Assembly (NCBI GenBank): GCA_000963575.1
Contig: CP011077.1
Location: 558,001-622,000, forward strand
DNA from: Klebsiella michiganensis
GTDB taxonomy: Bacteria > Pseudomonadota > Gammaproteobacteria > Enterobacterales > Enterobacteriaceae
DNA length: 64,000 bases
Direction: 5' to 3'
Shown: one piece after another, positions 25,042 through 33,696 of the stretch
Numbering within the stretch: position 1 is the first letter of the stretch
Layout: the number at the start of each line of letters is the position of its first letter
Notes under the pieces: generated by a model
Database searches by the model: none
Seen by the model: only the letters and a program-made list of their open reading frames with translations
Told to the model about the DNA's origin: nothing
Made by a program: the position numbers and the translations under genes

Positions 25042-26283
25042 TCAGCCTTGCGGCTGGGGGCAATGCGCTTCCTTCCAGGCCGCAACGGCCTTAATTCTCC
25101 GCTTCGTTAGCTCTTCACGAATCGCCGGGCCGCTGAAGCCAGCTTCAATCACTTCTTTATTCGTTACGCTTTGCGCCGCAATCCAGGCCGCGCGTAGCAT
25201 TCTACCCTGAGGGTAATCACTGGCCTCAAAACCGGTGCGTCCGCGAGCATCCGCCTCGCTGGTTAAGGCAATTTGCTCCACGCGCTGCGGCTTGCGCCAG
25301 GCATCAATAGCGTCGAACAGTTTGATCACCGTCTTTGGCTGCAAAATCGGGAAGGTGTGAATCAGGTCGTGGAACTCGGCGACCAGTTTGGCCAGGTCAC
25401 GAATCTCGTTTGGCACCCGTAGACGGGCGCAAAGTTGCTCCACAAGCTTAACGCCCGCCGGGCCGTGGCCGTGGTGGCTTGGCCATTTTTCTTTTGGCGT
25501 CAGCCCTTTCCCCAGATCGTGACACAGCGTGGCGAAACGAACGTCCACCGCCGGGCTAAGCTGCGCGGCAATAGACAGAGTCATCAGGGTATGAATACCG
25601 GTGTCGATCTCCGGGTGCCATTTTGCCGGCGCCGGAACGCCGTAGAGTGCGTCGATTTCCGGGAACAGGACTTTCAGGGCTCCGCATTCGCGCAGCACGG
25701 CAAAAAAGACCTGTGGATTGCGGCTGGTTAGCGCATTCTCCGTCTCTTTCCACACGCGCTCGGCGGTGAGATGCGCAATTTCGCCGTTGTCCGTCATTGC
25801 CCGCATCAGGGCGAGAGTTTCTGGTGCTATCTGGAAACTCAGGTGGGCATAGCGGGCAGCAAAACGCGCCACGCGCAGCACGCGCAGCGGATCTTCATTG
25901 AAAGCCGGTGAAACATGGCGAAGCTGGCGACGCTCAATATCGGCAAGGCCGTTATACGGGTCGATAAGTTCGCCATTTTCGTCCTGGGCAATAGCGTTGA
26001 TCGTCAGGTCGCGGCGCAGGAGATCCTGCTCGAGCGTGACGTCCGGTGCGGAATAGCAGGTAAAGCCGGTATAACCCTGGCCCGATTTTCTTTCGGTGCG
26101 GGCCAGCGCATACTCTTCGTGGGATTGCGGGTGCAAAAACACCGGGAAGTCTTTCCCGACCTGTTCGTAGCCTTCGTCCAGCATTTGCTGAGGCGTTGCC
26201 CCAACCACAACCCAGTCTTTATCCTTAACCGGCAGTTTTAATAACCCGTCACGAACCGCCCCACCGACCAGATAAATCTTCAC
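25042..26283 (-). CDS. cca: CCA-adding tRNA nucleotidyltransferase with HD domain
   Basis: 413 aa (E. coli 412). It adds or repairs the 3' CCA of tRNAs without a template and also has phosphodiesterase and phosphatase activity through its HD domain. The GTG at 26283 gives the expected VKIYLVGGAVRD start; the frame is open seven more codons. Nucleotidyltransferase residues lie in LVGGAVRDGLL and VKDKDWVVVG (Asp pair); RRDLTINAIAQD is the DLTIN motif; the HD motif appears in LCHDLGKG near residue 256. Confidence 0.97.
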   Translation of the reverse strand: MKIYLVGGAVRDGLLKLPVKDKDWVVVGATPQQMLDEGYEQVGKDFPVFLHPQSHEEYALARTERKSGQGYTGFTCYSAPDVTLEQDLLRRDLTINAIAQDENGELIDPYNGLADIERRQLRHVSPAFNEDPLRVLRVARFAARYAHLSFQIAPETLALMRAMTDNGEIAHLTAERVWKETENALTSRNPQVFFAVLRECGALKVLFPEIDALYGVPAPAKWHPEIDTGIHTLMTLSIAAQLSPAVDVRFATLCHDLGKGLTPKEKWPSHHGHGPAGVKLVEQLCARLRVPNEIRDLAKLVAEFHDLIHTFPILQPKTVIKLFDAIDAWRKPQRVEQIALTSEADARGRTGFEASDYPQGRMLRAAWIAAQSVTNKEVIEAGFSGPAIREELTKRRIKAVAAWKEAHCPQPQG

Positions 26284-26364
26284 GCTTAACACCCCAGGCA
26301 CCATGATTGAACCACGAATGGTAAGTGTAGATGCGAGGGGGAATCAACGGCTAATGTGTCGCCG

Positions 26365-26985
26365 TTAGTTCATCCAGCGGTCTTTCTTCTTACGGCTGGG
26401 GATCATGTGAGGAAGCAACAGGCCAATCAGCAGGCCAAATCCTGCCACGCCGCCGCCGTACATAAACCACTGCATGATGATGGCGCGCTGTTTGTCGTCG
26501 AGCTGCACATTGGCGGCATTCACCTTTTTCTGGGCGACGATCAACTGGTTCTTAAGCTGTTGATTTTCATCCTTCAGACCCTGGATAACGCCGTCGCTCT
26601 GGGCCACTTTCTGCTGCATTTCAGCGGTACGCTGGTTCCAGGTTGTGTCGATGTTGTTTAACTTGTCGGTCAGCGTTTTGACCTGGTTTTCCAGGTCGGG
26701 CACGCGGGTACGCAGGCTTGGCGTGGTGCTTAGCTGCGCGAGGGGAATCCAGGAGGTACGCCCGTTGCTGTCACGCACCTGGCCGTATTTGGTTTCTTCG
26801 TTGCTTTGCAGCAGTGTGACTTGTTCCCCTGCGTTGACGGTGCCAACGAGGCGGTAGTTATCGCCCGGGCCGCTACGGACCCAGGTGTTTAATTCATCAG
26901 AGACATAACGTTTTTCTTCGGCATGAGCCACGACGGAAACGCTAAGGGAGAGCAAAGTGAGGCAAATCAGGCGTAATTTCTGCAT
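26365..26985 (-). CDS. ygiM: TIGR04211 family SH3 domain protein, YgiM-like
   Basis: 206 aa envelope protein. A signal peptide (residues 1-22, ending VVAHA) precedes a bacterial SH3 domain (SDELNTWVRSGPGDNYRLVG to TSWIPLAQL, about 28-88), a coiled-coil stretch with heptads (about 95-165) and a C-terminal membrane helix (GGGVAGFGLLIGLLLPHMI) with a positive tail. Such an SH3b/coiled-coil/TM arrangement suggests peptidoglycan contact and membrane anchoring; its exact job is unknown. It sits between cca and ygiF as in E. coli, divergent from ygiF. Confidence 0.93.
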   Translation of the reverse strand: MQKLRLICLTLLSLSVSVVAHAEEKRYVSDELNTWVRSGPGDNYRLVGTVNAGEQVTLLQSNEETKYGQVRDSNGRTSWIPLAQLSTTPSLRTRVPDLENQVKTLTDKLNNIDTTWNQRTAEMQQKVAQSDGVIQGLKDENQQLKNQLIVAQKKVNAANVQLDDKQRAIIMQWFMYGGGVAGFGLLIGLLLPHMIPSRKKKDRWMN

Positions 26986-27220
26986 TATTTCGTCGTTATT
27001 TTCATAAAGTGTGGAACGATAGTAGTGGCAACAGTCTGACGGCGCAATCCGTAAACCTGAATGAGAATCATCCTGATGTCAATTTGACCATCCGGCGTTC
27101 CCGCACTACCGCAAATTCGCTACCCGACGGGGTATTTTGTCGTACTATTACAGACCTAATCGACGCTATTTAGTTCGCCAGGAGATCGCCTGGTGTGACG
27201 TAAACCTAAGTAAAGAAGAC

Positions 27221-28519
27221 ATGGCCCAGGAAATCGAACTCAAATTCATCGTTAACCCTGCGGCGCTTGATGCGCTGCGTGACAGATTAAATGCCCTGCC
27301 GGGCGAGCACAGCGACCCTCGTCAGTTGCTCAATATTTATTATGAAACGGCAGATAACCAACTGCGCCGCCACGACATGGGGCTGCGTATTCGCGGTGAT
27401 GCCGGGCAATACGAAATGACGATGAAAATCGCGGGCCGCGTGACCGGCGGGCTGCATCAGCGCCCTGAATACAACGTGGCGCTAAGCAAGCCCGAGCTGG
27501 ATTTGGCTTTGCTGCCGGCGGAAGTGTGGCCTGAGGGTCTGGACGTTACGGCTTTACAGGCCGAGGTTAAGCCGCTGTTCAGTACTGATTTTGCGCGTGA
27601 AAAGTGGGTGGTTACTCACGGTGAAAGCCGCATTGAACTGGCATTGGATCTCGGTGAAGTGAAGGCCGGTGAGCTTCAGACTCCTATCTGCGAGCTTGAA
27701 CTTGAGCTGCTGAGCGGGGAAACGGCAGATTTACTGGCTCTGGCGGATAGCCTGGTCACCGAGCCAGGCCTGCGTCAGGGTAGCCTGAGCAAGGCGGCGC
27801 GGGGGTATCACCTGGCACAGGGCAATGCGGTGCGTGAAGTGAAGCCGCTGGGCGTGCTGTATCCGCCTGCCAAAGCCAGCGTTGAGCAGGGGCTGGAAGG
27901 GGCTCTGGAACTGGCGCTCGCCCACTGGCTGTACCATGAAGAATTATGGCTCAGCGGCGTAAAAGCGGCTAAGCAGCAGGTGATTGATGCCGTTGGTCTG
28001 GTGCGTCATGCCCTCGCGCTTTTTGGCGGCATCATTCCAAGAAAAGCGAGTACCCACTTACGTGAGCAACTGATTGCGCTCGAAGCGCGCTTTGCCAGCG
28101 ACGAAAAAGCCGACGTGATTGTATATAGCGCGCAGGCAAGCAGCGCTAAGCTGGCGCTGACCCGCTGGCTGGTAGAACGCCAGTGGCTGCCGTTCATTGA
28201 TGAGAAAGGGCGCACCAAACTTGATAGCTCCTTCAAGCGTTTCGCTGATACGCATCTTTCCCGCCATGCGGCGGAGCTAAAAGACGCGTTCCAGCGCCCG
28301 CTGGGGGATGCATACGCAGACCAGTTGCCGCGCCTGGCGCGCGAAACGGATGCGATCCGTCTGCTGGCCGGGGTGTACAGCGATGCGCAAACCCAGCCGT
28401 GGCTGGAAAACTGGCAGGGGTTGCGTCATGCCATCGTCACCCGCCAGCGGATAGAAATAGAGCATTACCGAAACGAAGCGATCTCGCAGGCGCCTTTCTG
28501 GCTGCACAGCGGGAAATAA
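27221..28519 (+). CDS. ygiF: Inorganic triphosphatase (CYTH-CHAD protein)
   Basis: 432 aa (E. coli YgiF 433). The N-terminal CYTH tunnel (residues 1-200) starts with EIELKFIV, the signature metal/phosphate motif, and hydrolyses tripolyphosphate; the C-terminal half is a helical CHAD domain rich in conserved His (RKASTHLREQLIALEARF, HLSRHAAELKDAF), thought to bind polyphosphate. The ATG at 27221 matches the family; the open frame begins earlier at 27137 without homology. It is 23 bp upstream of glnE and in E. coli the two are linked. Confidence 0.96.
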   Translation: MAQEIELKFIVNPAALDALRDRLNALPGEHSDPRQLLNIYYETADNQLRRHDMGLRIRGDAGQYEMTMKIAGRVTGGLHQRPEYNVALSKPELDLALLPAEVWPEGLDVTALQAEVKPLFSTDFAREKWVVTHGESRIELALDLGEVKAGELQTPICELELELLSGETADLLALADSLVTEPGLRQGSLSKAARGYHLAQGNAVREVKPLGVLYPPAKASVEQGLEGALELALAHWLYHEELWLSGVKAAKQQVIDAVGLVRHALALFGGIIPRKASTHLREQLIALEARFASDEKADVIVYSAQASSAKLALTRWLVERQWLPFIDEKGRTKLDSSFKRFADTHLSRHAAELKDAFQRPLGDAYADQLPRLARETDAIRLLAGVYSDAQTQPWLENWQGLRHAIVTRQRIEIEHYRNEAISQAPFWLHSGK

Positions 28520-28542
28520 TAGACTGGTAACGGATACCCACC

Positions 28543-31401
28543 ATGATGGCGCTGACCCCTTTATTACAGCAGCACCTGCAGGCGTTTTTGCCGCGCCTGC
28601 CGCAAGAGATTGATTCCCTGACACTGAGCGAAGAGGCTCGCGCGGTGCTGGCGATAAGTGATTTTGTTGGTGACAGCGTGGTGGCGTATCCCGCCTGGCT
28701 GCAAACCCTGCAGCAGGACGCCCCCACGGCAGACGAATGGCGTCACTATGCCGCCTGGCTCCAGCGGGAGCTGCAGGATGTGCATGACGAAGCGGCATTG
28801 ATGAAAGCGCTGCGCTTTTTCCGCCGCCGCATCATGGTGCGTATCGCCTGGGCGCAGGCGCTGGAGCAAGTGGATACGCAAAGCACGCTGCAGCAGCTGA
28901 GCGTGCTGGCGGAAACGCTGATTGTCGCCGCCCGCGACTGGCTTTATGCCGCCTGTTGTCGCGAATGGGGTACGCCCTGCAACGCAGCCGGTGAGCCGCA
29001 GCCGCTGCTGATCCTTGGCATGGGTAAGCTGGGCGGCGGGGAACTGAATTTCTCTTCCGATATCGACCTGATTTTTGCCTGGCCGGAAAACGGTTCAACC
29101 CAGGGCGGGCGACGTGAGCTGGATAACGCCCAGTTCTTCACCCGCATGGGGCAGCGCCTGATTAAAGTCCTCGACCAGCCGACGCAAGACGGCTTTGTGT
29201 ACCGCGTGGATATGCGCTTGCGCCCGTTTGGCGACAGCGGTCCGCTGGTGCTGAGCTTTGCCGCGCTGGAAGATTATTATCAGGAGCAGGGGCGCGACTG
29301 GGAACGCTACGCGATGGTAAAAGCCCGCATTATGGGCGATAACGACGATGCCTGGAGCCAGGAGCTACGTAACATGCTGCGGCCATTTGTGTTTCGCCGC
29401 TACATCGACTTCAGCGTGATTCAGTCCCTGCGAAACATGAAAGGCATGATAGCCCGCGAAGTCCGTCGCCGTGGGCTAACGGACAATATTAAGCTCGGCG
29501 CCGGCGGTATTCGCGAAACCGAGTTTATCGTGCAGGTCTTCCAGCTCATCCGCGGTGGCCGGGAGCCTTCGCTGCAGTCTCGCTCGCTGCTGCCTACCCT
29601 TGAAGCTATTCAGCAACTTCATCTGCTGCCTGAAGAAGATGCGCAGAAACTGCGGTCGGCTTACCTCTATCTGCGCCGGCTAGAAAACTTACTGCAAAGC
29701 ATCAACGACGAGCAGACGCAAACCCTGCCCGGCGACGATCTTAACCGTGCCCGGCTGGCGTGGGCGATGCAGGCGGCTGACTGGGCAGCCCTGCAGCAAA
29801 CGCTGCAGCGGCACATGAACGACGTGCGACAGGTCTTTAACGATCTGATTGGCGACGACGAACCGGAAGCCGGCGAGGATAAAGTTTCTGAAGGCTGGCG
29901 TGAGCTATGGATCGACGCCCTGGACGCCGATGAAAACACGGCTGTGCTGAGCCATTTAACCGCTGAAGCGCGGACCGAATTACTTAAGCAAGTTAGCCAT
30001 TTCCGTCAGGAGATCGACAGGCGCACTATTGGCCCGCGTGGGCGCCAGGTGCTGGATCAGCTTTTGCCACACCTGCTGAGCGAAGTGTGTTCCCGGGCCG
30101 ACGCGCCGCTAACGTTTTCGCGTCTGACGCCGCTGTTGTTTGGGATCCTCACCCGCACGACCTACCTGGAGCTACTCAGCGAATTCCCCGGCGCACTTAA
30201 GCACCTCATCACGCTGTGTGCGGCTTCGCCGATGATTGCCGCGCAGCTTGCCAGCTATCCGCTGCTGCTGGATGAGCTGCTCGACCCCAATACGCTGTAT
30301 CAGCCCACGGCAATGGACGCTTATCGCGACGAACTGCGTCAATATTTGCTGCGCGTCCCTGACGAAGATGAAGAGCAGCAGCTGGAAGCATTACGCCAGT
30401 TCAAACAGGCGCAGATGCTTCGCGTGGCGGCAGCGGATATCGCTGGCACCTTGCCGGTAATGAAAGTCAGCGACCACCTGACCTGGCTTGCGGAAGCGAT
30501 CCTGGATGCGGTGGTGCAGCGTGCCTGGGCGCAAATGGTGGCGCGCTACGGCCAGCCTCGCCATCTGCAGGACCGCGAAGGGCGCGGCTTTGCCGTGCTT
30601 GGCTACGGCAAACTGGGCGGCTGGGAGCTGGGCTACAGTTCCGATCTGGACCTGGTCTTCCTGCACGATTGTCCGATGGAAGTGATGACGGACGGCGAGC
30701 GTGAAATCGATGGCCGCCAGTTTTATCTGCGCCTGGCGCAGCGCATCATGCACCTGTTTAGCACGCGTACCTCGACCGGGATCTTGTACGAAGTTGACGC
30801 TCGCCTCAGGCCATCCGGCGCGGCAGGCATGCTGGTAACCACCGCGGAATCTTTTGCCGATTATCAGAAGAATGAAGCCTGGACCTGGGAACATCAGGCG
30901 CTGGTACGCGCCCGCGTGGTGTACGGTGACCCGGCGCTTAATCGCCAGTTTGATGCCATTCGCCGCGAGATCCTGTGCACGCCGCGGGAAGGAGAAGCCT
31001 TGCAGGTTGAAGTGCGCGAAATGCGTGAAAAAATGCGCGCTCATTTGGGCAATAAGCACCGCGATCGCTTTGATATTAAAGCCGATGAGGGCGGGATCAC
31101 CGACATCGAATTTATTACGCAATATCTGGTACTGCGCTACGCCAGCGAAGCGCCGAAGCTAACCCGCTGGTCCGATAACGTGCGCATCCTGGAATTAATG
31201 GCGCAGAACGACATTATGGACGAAGCCGAGGCCAAAGCGTTGACCCACGCCTATGTCACTCTGCGTGATGAATTGCACCATCTGGCGCTGCAGGAATTGC
31301 CTGGAAACGTTGCGCTGGACGTCTTTGAGAAAGAGCGCGAGCAGGTGCGCCGGAGCTGGCAAATCTGGCTTGGCGAGCCGCAAACGCACGCGGGGGCGTA
31401 A
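28543..31401 (+). CDS. glnE: Bifunctional glutamine synthetase adenylyltransferase/adenylyl-removing enzyme
   Basis: 952 aa (E. coli 946). It adds AMP to or removes it from glutamine synthetase in response to PII state and glutamine. Two nucleotidyltransferase domains are clear: LGMGKLGGGELNFSSDIDLI near residue 158 (adenylyl-removing half) and YGKLGGWELGYSSDLDLVFL near residue 690 (adenylylating half), with a regulatory region between. The usual GGIREIEF motif here reads GGIRETEF (codon ACC at about 29518), an unusual Ile-to-Thr change. Two in-frame ATGs (28543, 28546) are possible starts. Confidence 0.98.
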   Translation: MMALTPLLQQHLQAFLPRLPQEIDSLTLSEEARAVLAISDFVGDSVVAYPAWLQTLQQDAPTADEWRHYAAWLQRELQDVHDEAALMKALRFFRRRIMVRIAWAQALEQVDTQSTLQQLSVLAETLIVAARDWLYAACCREWGTPCNAAGEPQPLLILGMGKLGGGELNFSSDIDLIFAWPENGSTQGGRRELDNAQFFTRMGQRLIKVLDQPTQDGFVYRVDMRLRPFGDSGPLVLSFAALEDYYQEQGRDWERYAMVKARIMGDNDDAWSQELRNMLRPFVFRRYIDFSVIQSLRNMKGMIAREVRRRGLTDNIKLGAGGIRETEFIVQVFQLIRGGREPSLQSRSLLPTLEAIQQLHLLPEEDAQKLRSAYLYLRRLENLLQSINDEQTQTLPGDDLNRARLAWAMQAADWAALQQTLQRHMNDVRQVFNDLIGDDEPEAGEDKVSEGWRELWIDALDADENTAVLSHLTAEARTELLKQVSHFRQEIDRRTIGPRGRQVLDQLLPHLLSEVCSRADAPLTFSRLTPLLFGILTRTTYLELLSEFPGALKHLITLCAASPMIAAQLASYPLLLDELLDPNTLYQPTAMDAYRDELRQYLLRVPDEDEEQQLEALRQFKQAQMLRVAAADIAGTLPVMKVSDHLTWLAEAILDAVVQRAWAQMVARYGQPRHLQDREGRGFAVLGYGKLGGWELGYSSDLDLVFLHDCPMEVMTDGEREIDGRQFYLRLAQRIMHLFSTRTSTGILYEVDARLRPSGAAGMLVTTAESFADYQKNEAWTWEHQALVRARVVYGDPALNRQFDAIRREILCTPREGEALQVEVREMREKMRAHLGNKHRDRFDIKADEGGITDIEFITQYLVLRYASEAPKLTRWSDNVRILELMAQNDIMDEAEAKALTHAYVTLRDELHHLALQELPGNVALDVFEKEREQVRRSWQIWLGEPQTHAGA

Positions 31402-31450
31402 TTATGTTATTATCCCGCGCAAAATTTTATCCCTCGCTGGAGAGTCAGGA

Positions 31451-32878
31451 ATGAAAGTAACGCTGCCCGAATACAGCCGTGCAGGCGTCATGGTGGTTGG
31501 TGATGTGATGCTGGATCGCTACTGGTACGGCCCAACCAGCCGTATTTCGCCGGAAGCCCCGGTGCCGGTAGTGAAAGTGGATACCATCGAAGAACGCCCC
31601 GGTGGCGCGGCTAACGTAGCGATGAACATTGCTTCGCTGGGTGCGAACTCTCGCCTGGTTGGCCTGACCGGTATTGACGATGCGGCTCGCGCGCTCAGCC
31701 AAAGCCTGGCCGGGGTTAACGTGAAGTGCGACTTCGTTTCTGTTCCGACTCACCCGACGATTACCAAGCTGCGCGTACTGTCCCGTAACCAGCAACTGAT
31801 TCGCCTCGACTTCGAAGAAGGGTTTGAGGGCGTCGATCCTGAACCACTGCACGAACGTATCAGTCAGGCGCTGCCGCAGATTGGTGCCCTGGTGCTTTCC
31901 GACTACGCCAAAGGCGCCCTGGCGACCGTGCAGCAGATGATTCGTCTCGCTCGCGAAGCCAAAGTCCCGGTGCTCATCGACCCGAAAGGCACCGACTTTG
32001 AGCGCTATCGCGGCGCAACGCTGCTGACCCCGAACCTTTCAGAATTTGAAGCCGTGGTTGGCAAGTGCAAAACCGAAGCCGAGCTGGTGGAACGCGGCAT
32101 GAAGCTTATCGCCGATTATGAACTGTCGGCACTGCTGGTGACGCGCTCCGAACAGGGCATGACGCTCCTGCAGCCGGGCATTGAGCCTTTCCATCTGCCA
32201 ACTCAGGCCCAGGAAGTTTATGACGTAACCGGGGCCGGGGACACGGTGATCGGCGTGTTGGCGGCAACGCTTGCGGCGGGGAACTCGCTGGAAGAGGCCT
32301 GTTACTTTGCGAATGCCGCAGCCGGCGTGGTTGTTGGCAAACTGGGGACGTCTACCGTTTCTCCGGTCGAACTGGAAAACGCGGTACGTGGTCGCGCAGA
32401 AACAGGCTTTGGCGTGATGACCGAAGCCGAGCTGAAAGTTGCTGTTGCCGCAGCCCGCAAGCGCGGTGAGCGTGTGGTCATGACCAACGGCGTGTTTGAT
32501 ATTCTGCACGCGGGCCACGTTTCCTATCTGGCAAATGCCCGCAAGCTGGGCGACCGTCTGATTGTCGCAGTAAACAGCGATGCTTCAACCAAACGCCTGA
32601 AAGGGGAAACCCGGCCGGTCAACCCACAGGATCAGCGTATGATCGTGCTGGCCGCGCTGGAAGCGGTGGACTGGGTTGTGCTGTTTGAAGAAGATACGCC
32701 GCAGCGCCTGATTGGTGAAGTCCTGCCGGATCGCTTAGTGAAAGGCGGTGACTACAAACCAGAACAAATTGCCGGGAGCCAGGAGGTCTGGGCCAACGGC
32801 GGTGAGGTGATGGTGCTGAATTTCGAAGATGGTTGTTCCACCACCAATATCATCAAGAAGATCCAGAACAACGGCTAA
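31451..32878 (+). CDS. hldE: Bifunctional heptose 7-phosphate kinase/heptose 1-phosphate adenylyltransferase
   Basis: 475 aa (E. coli 477) making ADP-D-glycero-D-manno-heptose for lipopolysaccharide inner core. The N-terminal ribokinase-type domain (1-318) has GGAANVAMNIASLG and the anion-hole motif DVTGAGDTVIGVLAA near 260; the C-terminal nucleotidyltransferase (about 340-475) has TNGVFDILHAGHVSYL with the HxGH motif. The ATG at 31451 follows TCAGGA. It is 49 bp after glnE and ends the ygiF-glnE-hldE run. Confidence 0.98.
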   Translation: MKVTLPEYSRAGVMVVGDVMLDRYWYGPTSRISPEAPVPVVKVDTIEERPGGAANVAMNIASLGANSRLVGLTGIDDAARALSQSLAGVNVKCDFVSVPTHPTITKLRVLSRNQQLIRLDFEEGFEGVDPEPLHERISQALPQIGALVLSDYAKGALATVQQMIRLAREAKVPVLIDPKGTDFERYRGATLLTPNLSEFEAVVGKCKTEAELVERGMKLIADYELSALLVTRSEQGMTLLQPGIEPFHLPTQAQEVYDVTGAGDTVIGVLAATLAAGNSLEEACYFANAAAGVVVGKLGTSTVSPVELENAVRGRAETGFGVMTEAELKVAVAAARKRGERVVMTNGVFDILHAGHVSYLANARKLGDRLIVAVNSDASTKRLKGETRPVNPQDQRMIVLAALEAVDWVVLFEEDTPQRLIGEVLPDRLVKGGDYKPEQIAGSQEVWANGGEVMVLNFEDGCSTTNIIKKIQNNG

Positions 32879-32947
32879 ATTAGCCACTTATGGCTTATTG
32901 ATTAATAAGCTACTTGCCCGACAAATTGTACGGGTAGAAATAGAAAG

Positions 32948-32986
32948 ACCGGAATTTGGTTGTTTACCAAATCCCGGTTTTTTTTT
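32948..32986 (+). terminator. hldE: hldE terminator
   Basis: ACCGGAATTTGGT (32948-32960) pairs with ACCAAATCCCGGT (32966-32978) with one mismatch, followed by a long T-run. Confidence 0.9.
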
Positions 32987-33064
32987 AACCTGTTACCCTT
33001 CAAGAGTTAAAACGGCAGTTCAGAATATTCTCTTGCTTCGATGGTAGGTATTTAAAGGATCTCT

Positions 33065-33610
33065 ATGGATAAGAAAACGATAGGAAAAACCCTCGTGGGA
33101 GCTATTGTATTTGCGATTGCAGCGAAATTCAGTGCGGGATATTTTACTAAGTCTGAGGCTCCGATTCACCGCGATAATGTCATGCTGGATGAAGTGAATA
33201 CCAATACGAAAGGATACCAAAAACAAATTGATGATATGAATAATGTGCTGACAAAAATACAGCGGGAAACATTCACTGCAGGCCAGAGAACGCGCTGTGA
33301 TATTGACTTCCCGGAATATGCGGACGCTAAGGCCAGAACATTTTTCGAAAGCGTTGGTGTTAATAAAAAAGACATGATGCCGGGTACGGAACTCCATAAG
33401 CAAATTGTTATCATCCGTAACATGAACACTTTAAACTGTTATCTCGGAGCGTCAGACAAAGCACGTGGTAGTTATTCAGAAGACATAAAGGAAAAAAAGA
33501 GTGTTTATGCTGATGCTAAAAATAAGGCAACAACTGCGCGTGAAAGAGGTGGGGTGATGGGAATGGGATTAATGCTTGATGCCTATGATGCCGGTTTTAA
33601 TGCTAACTAA
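33065..33610 (+). CDS. Hypothetical protein with N-terminal membrane segment
   Basis: 181 aa. Ribosome site AAAGGATCTCT precedes the ATG at 33065. Residues 7-26 (GKTLVGAIVFAIAAKFSAGY) form one hydrophobic segment, either an uncleaved signal or a membrane anchor. The rest is polar and charged, with two Cys (RTRCDIDFPEYADAKART; NTLNCYLGASD) that could pair outside the cytoplasm and a Gly/Met-rich tail (ERGGVMGMGLMLDAYDAG). Codon use is AT-rich compared with hldE and ade, suggesting transfer. I do not recognise the family. Strong terminators on both sides make it an independent unit. Confidence 0.75.
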   Translation: MDKKTIGKTLVGAIVFAIAAKFSAGYFTKSEAPIHRDNVMLDEVNTNTKGYQKQIDDMNNVLTKIQRETFTAGQRTRCDIDFPEYADAKARTFFESVGVNKKDMMPGTELHKQIVIIRNMNTLNCYLGASDKARGSYSEDIKEKKSVYADAKNKATTARERGGVMGMGLMLDAYDAGFNAN

Positions 33611-33642
33611 AAGATTAAACTGGCGGCAGTTATTTTACTCAT

Positions 33643-33676
33643 TGAAAAAGCTCAATGCGAGCACTGAGCTTTTTCA
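33643..33676. terminator. Bidirectional terminator
   Basis: Perfect 12-bp stem TGAAAAAGCTCA / TGAGCTTTTTCA, 10-base loop, between the orphan gene and the convergent permease gene. Confidence 0.85.
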
Positions 33677-33696
33677 TTTCTACTGGCTGCCTGTGA

